Assembly (NCBI GenBank): GCA_013399895.1
Contig: VXBA01001811.1
Coordinates: 116,787 to 180,786 of the forward strand
Direction of reading: 5' to 3'
DNA from: Serilophus lunatus
Taxonomy: Eukaryota; Chordata; Aves; Passeriformes; Eurylaimidae
DNA length: 64,000 nt
Shown: in pieces, positions 24,399 through 38,286 of the stretch
How positions within the stretch are numbered: position 1 is the stretch's first letter
Layout of the letters: each line of letters starts with the position of its first letter
The notes under the pieces: generated by a model
Databases searched by the model: none
What the model saw: only the letters and a program-made list of their open reading frames with translations
What the model was told of the DNA's origin: nothing
Program-made: the position numbers and the translations under genes

Positions 24399-27300
24399 GT
24401 TTTTTTATCTTTGTAGTTCTGATTGTACAAGCTGTTTAGATGCCATTGAGAGGGGTCATTATTTCAGTGCCTTTCTACTACCTTCCACCAACATGGAAAC
24501 ATGAATCTGGTGATATACCTGAACCAACATGCTATCCCCACAGCCTCAACACTGGGGAAAGCGATATAGCAGACATCCAAGTGACTCTGCACAGAGCTGT
24601 GCTCTGTCACTGCCGAGATGAAGGTGGATTTTAATAAGACAGGACAGGCTCGGGCAGGATGTCTCTGTCCTGTGCTCTCGGTACACAATGTTCCAAGAAG
24701 CTTATCAGCACAGCACTGGGCAAATCAGACTTTCTGAGCTTAATGCACTCATTTGTATGGTAGAAGAGCAGTACCCAGAGGTCTAAACACCCTTTCAGAG
24801 TCTGGTTGAGGACAGTCTGGTATATTAGAAGTCCTGGCCACATCAGAAACAGCTAAATATAGAAAATATAAAAAATATATAAATATATAAAATATAATAA
24901 AATTTCCTTGTGATACCCCTGTCTCTCTCTTTCCTGTGATCTTACCTGTCAAGTACTACCCAGGAAAGATATTAGTGAGTTTTAGTCAATTGAATTATAG
25001 ATATTCTTTCGAATATCTAATCTTTAAGCCTACAGAAAGAAAATTTGATGCTTCTAGTATTCACCTCCTATTTCTGCAACCAATAGTCTTGAAAACGCAG
25101 GTCGATAGAGAAAAGTGACTACAATCTTTTCTCACCTGAAATGATGTCACCAAATTGCCCATTACAGAAAAACAGTACATAGTACAAACAAAAATAATTT
25201 TTTAAGTAATGGTATTTTCACAGAAAAGTCACAATACGCTAACTAAACTATTAATTACTTTCTATTTTGTTTTTTTACAGACGATTTGAAAGTACGAAAT
25301 AGTATGATACAATTTCTCTTAGTGAAAGGTGAGATTAATTTGGACATATTTTCATTATAAAAAGTGTCTTTACAATATCATTAACATTTTATTTCTCCCA
25401 CAGGCTCTGTAAAGGCTCAACAAGAATGGAGAACGTAACACTGGCTGTAAAAATTTAACATTTCTCACTCAGCAGAAGGAGAAGTGGATATGTGATCTGT
25501 ATGCAAACAATAAAGGAATGCATTATAGTTTTATGCGGTTTATGCATAGAAATTTGCAAAACATGCAATTCAGGAAACAGTGAAGTTGCTTGAGGCTTTG
25601 TCAAGTACTTTTGCACTCAGACTGTTTGAGGTAATTATGTTTGCTATTCTAAGATCATACTTCACCTCTTCATTTCATAGTATGATCTCTATCTGACTAG
25701 TTCTCTGACTGAGTTGTGGGTTTATTATCATAATGGAATGAATAGGATACAAGCCATGCTGCTACTGATGAAGACACTTAGAATAAATAAAAGCAAAACC
25801 AGAGCTTAAGATATATGAAAAAATATCAACAAGTAAAATGCAATTTAAACCTTTGATTGCTTGAGAAAATAAATGTTCTTTAAAAATCAGAATCAACCAA
25901 AATCAAATCATATGCATAAAAACCCAAAGCAAAATAAACACCTGCCAAAAATCTATAATCTAAGGCAATGAAGAAATCTCCTGCTTCCTTCATAGGGAAC
26001 TCTTCATCATATTTCTGTAGAATAGAAGACAGGAAAAAAGCTACCAAGTCACAACCTCTAGCAAATAAGCATGAAACTTGCATATGAATATGTTGATTAT
26101 GGGCCAGGTGTTATGGAGAGGTGTTATTTGAAGAAAATAAGGTGCCTTTTTCTCCTGTGTTTTAAGGGATTCTGGGAATCCCCAGGAGAATAAAGAACAA
26201 ACAGAAGGGAAATGTGCTGTCCTGAGGACTTGCCACAGCATACACTCCTTGTGCTTTGCAGCTGTCCTAATTTCTTCCGGAGATTTTGTGAGGTAAGATT
26301 ACTCGGTACTGCCTATTGCTGATATCAGGAACTGAATGCTAGAGCTGTTTCATATTGTACACACATTAAAAAAAAAAAATGGAAATACATTGGATAATTT
26401 AGTGTAATGTCAATTCACTTATTGTATATCAATCTTACTTTTCTGGACAAGTCTAGGACCTTTGTTGTATACTCTAAACAGATACAAGCCATATTCACAA
26501 TATAATCCATGCAGATGGCTTGCTTAGGAAAAACAGAGCTAATTTAATTCTAAATGCTCTGGATGTTGTGTCCCTTTGATAGTGCAGACATCAGTTGCTT
26601 ATGAGGAAGGCTTCCTAGGCCTTTGCTGACTAACTGCTACTGTACCCACTTTGTTAGATTTGATCCTGTTAATACTTGTCAAAGTCTTGTGTATATCCAT
26701 AGAGAATTCAATCAGATATTGTATTTGTTTCACTTTGAGGTTGAAGCCTTGGTTGATGGGTTCCTTCCAAACAAACTTCAGACAGCCGGGTAAGTTTCTA
26801 AGTTCACCTATCAACAAAAAAGAGACAGGCACATTTTTCTTCTTGAATATGACTTGAACTCCTGCTTCATTTTTCTTTTTTGCCTCAGAATTTTCATAGT
26901 TGTGTATATTTTGATAACAGGTGTGTGTCTGCTTTTGTTTTGACTGAAATGTTTATTGTCCAAAAATTTTTCTTTTGTTAATATACATTTGGATTTTTTT
27001 CCAAAAGATTATTCTTCAAAGCTCCAATAGATGTCACTATAAAAATATAAAAGAGAGCTGGTTGTGTAATGCAGTCAAAGAGAAAAGGAAGCCTCAGTTA
27101 CTGCACTGCTTCAAATCCCATCATGAGAGAACAATTCATTAAGGTAGATGTCAAAGTGAGCAGCTGCCAGCCAATGAGTGCAAGCCTTTTTATTCTTTAA
27201 ACTCTTACTGTTAGATCAAAAATATCTAATTGTTTCACTGAACATGAGAGTAAGATTGAACCTATTGAGTATCTGGGCAAATAAGCACTCTCCTGTTACT

Positions 27301-30300
27301 TTTTTTGTTCTCTGCTCATTCAACTACAAAAAAAAATGTGGCCTATCTTTTCTTCAGCCTACTTTGCACATTACTGCACTGTGTTTTACAAATGCTGATT
27401 TTTCCTGTTGTTTTGGATCACATCTGGGGTAAGTCTGCTGTGAAGCCTTACTATTGCTTTTGGAATGATCTGTCCAAATGTAACAGTGCTGCTTGAAATC
27501 AAGAAGTAAAGCTTAAAAGCAAAATGGTTTCACAGCTATTTGCCCAAGCTACAGAAATTTTTAAGCTTTTGTACTGACCAAGCAGATACTTTGTTCTTTT
27601 GTCTAACCCGTAAGTCTTTGGAAAAAACCCACATATTTTCTGTATGAATATTGGAATCTTTCATTGTTCTGAACAATCTTTTTTTAATACTACTTGAAAT
27701 AGAGTAGGAAAACTCTATGAAACCACTGTGTCAGCTCTACTACATGGTGTTGAGATCAGTCTACTAGCTCTCCTTCCTTGGAAAGCAAGTAAACTTAAAA
27801 AAATAAAACTATTTATTTATTTTTAAATAAACAAAAAGTTTGTAGCACCTAAAATTCTTGGGAACGCCTGGGAACGGGAGGCTTTCCATCTTTAGAAAAC
27901 CTGGCGACTTCCCCTACAAGTTTCTGTAAGCTTGTATGATGAATGTAGTTTTGATCAAATATTAGAGTATTTTCACTGGTGCAAGTTTGTAAAAAACTGC
28001 ATCTGGATCCATACCCAAATTAAAATGTACCACAAGATGTCAGTGCAAGCAACTCCCATGTTGATGTGTCCTTATGATTTGATTGTGAACTCTGTACCAG
28101 TTTGAAGTTATTTTGAGCAACAAATATGTCCAAAAGGTTGCCAGTCTATTTACAAGCAAATAGGGAAGGACCAAAGAGAAGAGTTGAATAATTTGTTGCA
28201 CATGACCTGTCCAGCCTAGACCCATACTGCTCACAAAGAAAGTCTTTTTGCTCTGTCCAGAATCCTGAACCTGTGCATTAATGGAAAGACACAGACACTT
28301 TGATAGTTCTGCTAAAGACAAGCCTGTGGCTGCCAGTCTAGAGAATATTTGTGTTATCTTTTTAAAAGATTTATGCCAGAGGCTACAAAACTTACAATAT
28401 GCTACTGCACTTAGCTTTTAAATGATTTCTTACAGGCTGAGTCACATTTTAATGAGTTTAGGATGTGAAGAAATTCAATGAGACAAAAAGAAAAACAATC
28501 AAACACAAAGGTCAGCGCAGCTACCCAAGTTATATCAGCCAAAGATCAGGTTCTTTTCAGTGAAACAGTAGGAATAGGACAAAGCCGCTGCTTCTGTCTC
28601 CTATTTTATTTATTTTTTTACTGCAACACCAGCTTTACTTTGGGATGATGGGAACCTCCAAAAGGTATAAGCATCAAGGCATGTTAGAGACTGACAAGTA
28701 TGAGCACACAACTACAGGGTTGCAGGGTTTCTTCACATCAAATATGGCATTACATGAGTACATATAATCCAGAATTATCTCTTAGGGAACACAGCAAGTG
28801 CCTTTAACACTTGCTTTTTACCTGCTGTTTCTTGTGAGGAAGAGTCACTCTTTCGCCTCTTACTAATCTTCTCTGATGTGCTACTGACAGCAGGAACCTC
28901 ATCTATGAGACCCCCTACATCTCAGACTTAGCTCATTAGAGAAAAGTAGACCCGAGGACCTCACAAATGATGTCTAAGCAGTTTACTTCAGTGACAGCCT
29001 CCAGAGATTCTGTATAATGGGAAGCCAGAAAGCTGACTTACACTGTAAAGCATCACTCTTGGCTATTAAAAAAATCTGGCATGGGTAATCCATAAGTAAG
29101 AGATGATATAAGGGTCCTCAGCCTGTCTAGCTTTCTCTGTTTGTGTGCTTTCCATGTAGAAGTTGTAAGAAAAGCACTGAAACCTCTCAAAGAACCCAGT
29201 GAGGTAAAGTCGAGGGAAGCCTTCTGCAATAGCAATTGTCATAGCATAGCAAAATCATTAATGGGATTGATTAATTAATCAGATTTCCTCAAAATCTAGA
29301 ATGCAGGACTTTACCTAGCCAATAATATCCATTTGCTATAAGGATAAAAGAAAATAAAATGTCAAGTTCTCATCTCAATGACTACAGCTATGAAAAGCTG
29401 AAAATTTGGGTAAGACTTCCAATGGATAGTTGAAAAAGTTAATATATTTTCTCCAGACAAGCAAATAAGATACAGAAACCATGACATAAACATATTTTTC
29501 AATTTAATTATAGCTAATTTCTCCTTAATCAGAAACTGTTCTCTGGAGGAATGAAATGTAAGAACAAAGCCATGTAGTGTTATTATTTTGCACCTTTTTA
29601 ACCTTAGCATTTGCTGCATCTATAATCAGTAAATACACAGAGGTTTTGACTGCAGGTACCCAGAAAATACTGCAGTTACTAGAGACAAGTTACCTTCTGA
29701 AAAACACAAAAGTTCATCTACATATCCTGTTCTGTAAGAATTCATACAGAAATCTCTACATCTTAGAAACCAAATACATCTCTTCTAACTAGACAAGCTC
29801 AAGGACTCAAGTACTATTAATTCTGTTTCTCTGAGATCTCCTCAACAGGAAAATGGACCTTGTGGTTGAGTATTTTCCACAGAATATATTTAGACTACAT
29901 AACTACATTTTCCATAAGTTCCAGAAAATCTTCCAGAAAAAACAAAAACATCCCAGTGCACATTCTTGGCAAATTTGACTGAGCTCAGACTCTGCAACTG
30001 AACTTCAAGTTGTATTGCTTTTAGTGATATTAATAATATATTGACTAATATTTTACAGCCCTTATTAAAACTTATATTAGTTATTACTACTGCTTCTCTC
30101 TAAAAATCTGACCACAAGAAATCTGATAATTTCTTCAACATACAAAAATTAATTTCATAGCTACTATTTTTTGTTACACTGCTCATAAATACATTGTTGT
30201 TCTAGAAGAAATATTACCTTAACTTTTGTTCATTCTGAAAATTCAAAAGAAATAAATTTCTTAAAATACTGGATTTCTGCATCCATTAAGCACAAGTAGT

Positions 30301-32218
30301 TTCTGAGGGTGATTCTGAGGGTGATATATAATCCTGTATACTCATCCCATTAAATGAGAAAATTCCAGCAGGAAATGTACTAAATTATCCTTTTTAGTGG
30401 ATGTGTTTATAACAGCTCCAATGTCCAGTGCTCTATCTTGCATCTCTCCCATCTGCCCAAACAGAGTCTGCTATAACCTGTACTCCTTTCTCATTCTGCG
30501 ACTTTTTCTGCCCAAGTCCATCGCTGCTTCTCTGCCTGGAAATGCTGAGGAAAGGAGACTGATCATTCTACACTGATTCAGCAGCTTGATATGGTACAAA
30601 ACCTACCTCTGCCAATGCTCAGAGGTCTCTCAGCCACATTCAAGAGTTGTTTTTCATGTAGCATTTTAAGAGCTGGTTGATTCCTTGGGAAAATATCACA
30701 GTTTCCATAAAGGGATGCAAGAAGGAAGCCATCAGTACTGTACATCAAGTTTCTTTGGTCTTGTAACACTCAGGACTACGCAGGCTAAATTCCGGCTCTA
30801 ACATAGGGCTTTCTTGCCAGAATAAAACCTAGAGAAACACTGTGCAATAATTTGTCTTCTGTATCATAAACATATTCATTGTTCTTCATTAATAAGGACA
30901 TTTACACACATAACAGTCCAATTGTCAGGCATAATTAGCTATATCTAACTATAGGCATGAGGCACTCTTAGATTTTTCACTCAATATTAGGAATTTTGCT
31001 GGCAAAAAAATTATATATATATATATTCAGTTATATATCTTATTATTGGCCATGAAGTCATGAATATGTTACTTATCTGCTATAGTTGTATTTCAGTTAA
31101 AATAAATAATATATAAAATAAAACCAAAGGCGATCTGACCTTTGACGACAAACTTTGATGTCAGAATCTCAGAAACGTGCCTTTAATTTCTTGCAGCAAC
31201 CCCTGATCATCAGGCCTTCCTCTGTTAGATTCTGTTAGATCGCTATGACATCCAGTTTGAGGTCATGAATGGGAAACAGAAATACTTGAGGATTTACAAA
31301 AATAAGCTGTTGGTACATAGCTACACTGCTGCAGTGTATAACACTTTGCTTTCCCTCAAAGCATTTTTTTTTCTTTGTGATTAAAAGAAGAGCAAAAATA
31401 AAACCTGTGCCTTCAGAATGATTAAAGGTAATGAGTCAGATGTGAGTAATGAGTGGAGAGAAGGTAAAGGGCTGTTAGGTCTGAAATTGCAAATGCTGCT
31501 ATTTGAAGCAAAAGAGTAATGCCATTATTTTCAAGTAACAGGCTCATGACCTCAATGCAGACAGACACCAGTAAAAACACAATCACACTCTGTAATTTAA
31601 TAATTCTTTGAACTAAAAATTATAGTTCAATTGTCTTACAGTATTTTTCTTTCCTGGCAAATGTGTATAATTGTAATTTATGTGCTGATAAATACTTACA
31701 TTCAAGATTTGTGAAGAAATGTAAGTAGCAGAAACCCTACAAATTCTGTAGTGCTTGAAATGTTCCATAATTTTCCTTATTGATTTAATTTCTTTTTAAT
31801 CAACATTATTATTACTTGGCTTGTCTGCCTCTGCCACACTAAAATCAGCAGGTTAGAAAATGGTGTATAAAAACCTGAAGTCAAGAGACAGTGACAGCTA
31901 AAGTATGGTGCTAAAGGGCAAAAAGTAACTACAAGGAATTAATAACAAAGAAACAGGAGAGGGAGTAGAAACTGGCAAAAGGACAGTGCTGTATTACTGG
32001 AGTACAAATGAATCATTAGAGGAGACTAGGCAGACACATATCAAATAAATACAACATTAACAATGCATGAGACATATATTGTGTGTTTTAAATACTAGAA
32101 GAGCCTGTTGACTGATAGGAGCAGTAAAGAAAGTAGGAACCTTTAGTTAGGTATGTTTGGCTCTCATCTACTAAAATAAAATAAAATATTTGTGGATATG
32201 AATGATGTCACTATGTAC

Positions 32219-32276
32219 CTCCACACATAACAAACGTAAAGCAAGATAGGTGAGGATATTTTTCAAAGATGAATAA
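32219..32276 (-). other. Weak candidate exon, minus strand
   Basis: Flanked on the minus strand by a strong acceptor-like tract (TTTCTCTCTCTCATAG) and a GAG|GTACAT donor. One base plus 19 codons are open and read YSSLKNILTYLALRLLCVE. Segments of this quality are expected by chance several times in 64 kb, so this is a lead only. Its incoming phase would accept the candidate exon at 54965-55089. I do not recognise the peptide. Confidence 0.15.
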
Positions 32277-35200
32277 CTATGAGAGAGAGAAATGGGAAGA
32301 AAGAATACAGGAGGAAGCCCTAAAAATATAGCAAGGGGTGGGGTGAATTCATTTTGTATCACTTTTCTGTGCCAAACCATAAACACAAGGACACTCAACA
32401 GTTCATTCTTACTCAATGTTTCCACATTTTTCTGCTGTTTTCCATAGGTGGGGCAAAATTGACAAAGAACCAAGCCAAGTTTTCCACTGGCCTTGATACT
32501 TACATGGAAGTGCTTCTCCAGCATGTGAGATGTCTTATTTTTGCTTTACCTTGTGTTTTTTATCTGAGTTTCAAATGCAGTATTGTACTACTTGTTTCCT
32601 CTATAGAAAGGGAAATTCCTGATGTCTCAAGTGCATCTCTTGTTTGCTTTACCCAGAACTGCTGGGGGTGGAAGGGAACAGGGCATACTGTGGGCTGAGG
32701 TCTGTGTGTGCTTAAGTTACTGAGCATCAGAGGCCCTCAGAGAGGCTTGTGGCCCACTTTGTTTTAAGTCCAAAATGAATTGCTGGTCAAACATTAGTGG
32801 GGAACCAGGAAACCCAGCAAAACTGCCTCATGGCCATTCTACATGACTGTGTTGGAACCAGAGGTTTTATGGGAAAAGGGTGACCAAGAACAATTTTTTC
32901 CCATTCACCATTAACAATCCCAAGAGTTTAATCATGAGTCAAGCCTCATGTAATAACTAGGGTATTTTAAAAGGGAAAATATTTTAAAATATTACCTATT
33001 AAAAACTTCTGTTTGCCTTTTAGATTTTGAACTTTGTGTAGTTCTTTTTTCAGCAGGCAGAAATATTTTTTCATTCACATGATTCCAGGAGTCAGGGTTT
33101 TAAGAGAAACTTCAACTAAGCACAGCATTTTTTGCATAATAGGCAAGGCTGTGAGCATTCTGTAAGAGTTACTATTCTTCTTGATGAACTCCATTGCTAA
33201 GACTTAGCTTTTATTTTATCACAAGTTAAATTAAAAATAAGAAGTTGGAAGAACTCTTACTTTTGGTGCCATCCATTTTAGTAGTTTCTAATTGCACAAC
33301 ATAAGACATTTGTCCATAGAAAAGTAGCTTTAAGGTATCTGATCAACTTCCTCCTTTTAGATAATCATTTAACTAACAATGTACCTAACCCCACAGATCT
33401 AAGAGAAAACTGAAGACAGAAAAGACAAGAGGAAGAGCCCTGAGTGTTTTGTATCTGTACAGCTTACACTTTTAGCTGTCAGCATTTACCCACCAAAGGA
33501 CTCTTATTTTATATAACAACAAAAATGATACAGAGTTAGCTACTTTCAGGAAAAAAAAGTAATTCTGCAATCCTGTTACTTTTAATCAATGCACTGCATC
33601 AAAGCTTGAGTTTCAGTAAATGTTGCATCATTCTTTTCTCATATAGGGAATGCTCTGCCCTGATCCTGAGGTCAACAGCAAGTTTTTTCATGACTTGAAT
33701 GATGCAGGATCAGATCCCAAGTGACACAGGATTTAACTGGTTACTTCTGGGTTTTCAGTAACTTGACATTGCTTAGTACATAGTCTAGGAAAGGCCATGT
33801 GTAAGAACATGAAATTACAGCAGCTGGTAGGAGCAATGGGAGTCACTTTCTCAGAACCTTGATGAAAAAAGTTCTGTTTATCTACATTTTCCTCCCAAGG
33901 TGTGTCACTGGGGAGTTTAAAGTCTTACACAACAGTGCAAATTACCATTCTTATTTATGTAGTTTGTCAATTGGACATCTGAGGCTAGGCTGTTAGTTCA
34001 CAGAATATTTTTCTTTCAAGAGACATGAAAGAATGGTTTTCTAACAGAAAGATAGTTGCTCACGCAAAATGTATTAGTTCTGCTGGAATATTTTTTTTAC
34101 TAATTTTCTTGCGTAATTCACCCAAATTCACTTGATTCCATACAGTTGTTCAAATCACACAACATGGTCAAACTCTAAAGAAATAAGTAATGGAATATTA
34201 AAAAGGAGAGGAGAGCAGAGTAGCTTACCATGATATCACCAATTCATGCTAGCAATGAGCGCTGTTTGAAGTTTGCATAAAATTCGTTCAATTAACTCTA
34301 TGACATATATATTAACTGCACATAATTCAATTCAGTGGCCAATTAGTCTCCAGACTCTCTTGATTACTTAAACCTAGAGACCTTTGGGATGATTATTTCA
34401 CTCTATGCAGTGGATACAAAGACAGCATGAACAAGATCCAGTAGTAGTGTTAGGTTCCTAAAATATGAAATAATGTATATTTTAAAAAATTTGTGATAAG
34501 CAAGTTCACAGGGATAGAGCTACATACTAGCTAGCTACTGAAAGAATGATGCAGTCAAGGGTGTTTCTACGAGCTTGTCCTTGAAACTCTTCAAGAAGGG
34601 CAAATCCTAGCTTCCAGTCTGCATCCAAGACTGCTTATATATACCCAGGGGGTGTTATTGGAAAGTACAGGAGTCTCTAACACCCGTGATGAGTTTCTTC
34701 AAGCCTTCAGCCAGAGGAGGCATTCTTAGACCCTGCTGATAAATATGCAATGGAAGAACGTTGCTCCTCTCTTTCAAACAACCTATACACAATGGCATGT
34801 CCTTGGAAATAGGAAATTGGGATTTAAAAACCCTTGGAAAAGTGGAAAGGTGTTTGGCTTCTGCTTTAATGACTTAGCCTTCATCAGACATTTCACATTT
34901 GCCTTTGAAATCACACTCCTTTCACTACTTAATGTACATAACATGACATTTATTAGGATAGCCTTGATATTGATTTAGTTTTCATGGATAGGCTTTGCGA
35001 ACGAAGATTTGGGAAAGGCTCTACCCGTGCTTGCTGCAAACATGCTGATGGCTAAAAAGGCTGATGCAGGACAGGCAATTTAATTTTACTCAGTTCTTTA
35101 TTGTCATCCCTTTATGATTCTCAGATTTTAAATGCAGAAAATGTTACATTTTTTTCCTGTTCATATCACTTTGATTCATTTTGATATGAAAACCAACTTT

Positions 35201-35394
35201 CAGTATGACTTTTTGTTGTGTTACTGAAGTTATTTTATTTAACTGACCTTGAAATATTCCTGTGAGGTTGATGTCAACATTTCAAAATTGGAAACTATAG
35301 GTGTGCTAACTTACGGGGTCACATCAGAAGCTTATAGTTTGTGTTGCACTTCTGGAATTAGATTCTGTTACTTTATTAAATATTCAACTGAATA

Positions 35395-35440
35395 ACCTAT
35401 ATCTAAGGTCCCTTGCAACCCAAGAATTTTGATGATTCTC
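35395..35440 (+). mobile_element. CR1 LINE 3' terminal fragment
   Basis: The block TCTAAGGTCCCTTGCAACCC followed by AATTTTGATGATTCT matches the last ~45 bases of CR1, which usually read as AAGGTCCCTTCCAACCC and ATTCTATGATTCT. Anything upstream is too diverged to call. Confidence 0.5.
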
Positions 35441-38268
35441 TTATAAAATTAATATGATACTATCATAAGACATTGTAATTTTATTTATATAACATTACTG
35501 TGCTTCTGAAAATTTATTGGAAATATCCAATTATGTAGAAAGTGGCATCTGTTACAGCTAGAGAGTGAAAAAATGAGTTAATTTGAAGGAGGCTATCTGT
35601 CTAAATCTGAGATATCTGATAAGACTGTCATTAACATTTTACAGGAAAATTAAATGGGGAAAAAAACCCAACACAAACTTAAACTGATTTTTAAATCCAG
35701 GTATTATTAGTAGTTTGAAGCATGAAAGACGGCCTCCAAGTTTTAGTTACTTGACTTTAAGCACTTCTAAAAGGCTTGGAGCCAAAAAAAATTTTTTTGG
35801 ATGAGCATGAGGAAAGAAAAACAAACTAGATCCACTATTTTTGCCAGTCCTGCTGTTTGGAGACTCCCTTTACCATTTGTATTTAATTTTCCTATCTTAG
35901 TACAAACCATCTTTCCAACAGCTCCTGAAAGACAAGGCATGCATCTCCTGTGACATCACCCAGGCAGGAAATTAATAGAAATTAAGGGGCCAGCCTTGCA
36001 AATATTTTGTCACGTGAGTACCACTACCCACATGCAAATTCTGGCTTGATCAGTATCTAAAGTTGGCAACACAGGTGTACTCCATAAATAATTCATCCTT
36101 AACTGCATGTCTACATTATGCAACACATACATCAGCCAATTTTATTGAAATTGTTTCAACTCATACCAGTTCAAGTTACTTTAGCATGCTGTTTTTAATA
36201 ATTTTCTTGCCTTGACTACTCATCCTCATGTAGTTTTATGATATGAACAGAGAATTGGGCATGACATGGAGATTATGGTGTAATTCAATCCTAACAGAAA
36301 AACCAACATTCGCGTGTTTATGTTTAGCCTCAATAGGAAGACAGTCAGTCACTTTGTTCTAGGTTACAACAAACATGATTTTAATAGTTTAATACTTTTC
36401 ACATATGATTGCTAGCAAAATCATTGCAAAAATGAAATTAGTTTTACATGGTTTCTAAGAATTTGAAATCCTATGAATATAAAAATCTACGTTTTCAGTG
36501 AATATTTGATTTAAATTGTGGAGAAATTAAATATTTCTTTAAAAAAATCAAATAAAAATTAATACACCCTCTAAAAAATCATTCAAATCTTCATACAATA
36601 TCACAAACCTCTCCTATCATAAGTGAACTGAATGCAATTCAGTAAGATTCATGGTTGATTAATCCCAAGGAACTTATGAAGTTATTCAGAAGCGCTGTTT
36701 CCGTAATTAAAGTGATAGATCTGTTTGCTTTCAGTGATTTTTATCTTTGAACGAAGTGATCCGCTTCATAATTTGGATTCCCCAGAATGCAGCACTGAGG
36801 GAAAACAAGACCTACAACACAGAATTTAAAATGAGAAACATTATATAAGTTTTGGGGTATTTTTAATTCTACTTATCTGTAAATAAAATGAATGGGTGAA
36901 AACAAAGAAGTCTTAAATAGAAAAATTACACAAGAATTCTAGGCATACTGATAAACTCACTTCAGGAAAGTATACTTTCTTTTTTTCTCTAACTCTTTAT
37001 CTTGTACATTCCTGTTGAATTTTGACAAACAGTCTGAAGAATGCTGACACTGTAAGTTGCATGGTAGGATACAAATAACCAAAGTAGCCTTAAACAGAAT
37101 ATATGGCAAAAGAAGTGTTCTAGCTGCAGTACAATAGATCAGTACTCATTCCCCTGCACGGTATTTATGATGCAATATAAAGTAGCTTGGAAACAACTTA
37201 AAGGTGCAACAGTCTTTATCTTGTCCTTATCTCTGTGTAATTTTATTTTTTATTAGTCAGCAAATTTTAATGAGAGATCTTAGACCCTTTTTTCATTAGT
37301 TTATTTCCTGAAAACTGCTTTAGGATGAGCAGAAATAATTCTAGAGTAAAGTCTAAATCAGGTAATAGCTCTGTCCAAAAAACAAGAAGGAGAGCAAGAT
37401 AAAATGTGTGTGCACATGTGTTTATGTAACATTTTATATTTAAAATTTTCTGATAGAAACCTTTGTCTTTCACATAAAAAAATGTCTCTAACTTAGAAAA
37501 TTGCAACATTAAGACAGTTGCTATAGGTCACTGAAGTCAGATTTTTTTACTGTGAGTTAAACAAAACATTCCATTTATACTAAAAGATATTTTGTTCATA
37601 TGATTTTTTTGTTTGTTTCAAGGAATAGAAAATTTTGAAAAGAAATTTTGGAGTTAGGTTATAATATTTCTCTTTGTTTCAGGTTAATCTGCAATCAAAA
37701 GGCGCAGACTTGGAGAGATCTAACTTTAACATTATTTAACATTCAGCATTTAACAATGAATGCCCCAAATTTCTACTTTTGTCATCATCTGCACAGTCGC
37801 CCATCAAAGTTCATGAGATCGTAATGTCCACAATAAATAATACATTACCATAACACCTAAAAGCTACTCATTTTTCACTCAGTGAAGGCAATGTGATGGG
37901 ATCAGGTATCATTCCTCTCACTGTCTCTTTGGGACAGGGACAGGCTTCATGTAATCTCCATGTTAGATGAATGCTATTCATGCTTAGTAGCACAAAATGG
38001 AAATTACATACTGTATCAGTAAGTAGAATTCAAATAAAATAAAAAATCCAATTCTCATTTGTTCTCCATCAAGACAATTTCCTTTCAATTACTTTCATTG
38101 AAGGCTTTAATTCTACTTGAGCAAGAGTAGGCAGTCTACTGTGTTTAAAACATCTGATGATGCAGTTGGTGTTGTACTTGAGGACATGCTTGTAAGAGAC
38201 TCATAAAATGTGCACCAAAAGATTTATTTCTAAGAGTTTCAAAACTTAGGTAAGAGAGATTTAACTTC

Positions 38269-38286
38269 TTTTTTTTTTTTTTTTTT
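38269..38286. repeat. Poly-T tract (18 bases)
   Basis: Eighteen consecutive T on the plus strand. Confidence 0.95.

Larger units (their letters stand above)
23606..35394. other. Long unique AT-rich interval, no gene firmly supported
   Basis: About 11.8 kb. It holds an imperfect AAC/AAT tract (24347-24398), a GC-richer island (24430-24845) with no recognised identity and a short TA run near 31012-31026. A 12-base direct duplication lies at 30303-30326 and a near-canonical G-quadruplex motif at 32664-32694. Candidate splice-flanked segments occur at 25281-25328 with 25404-25434 (plus) and 32219-32276 (minus), but each could be chance. Everything else looks like single-copy intronic or intergenic DNA. 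Confidence 0.45.

Noticed and set aside
26262..26292. 31-base plus-strand segment between CTTTGCAG and GTAAGA
   Set aside because: Too short to judge and one of many expected chance splice-site pairs.
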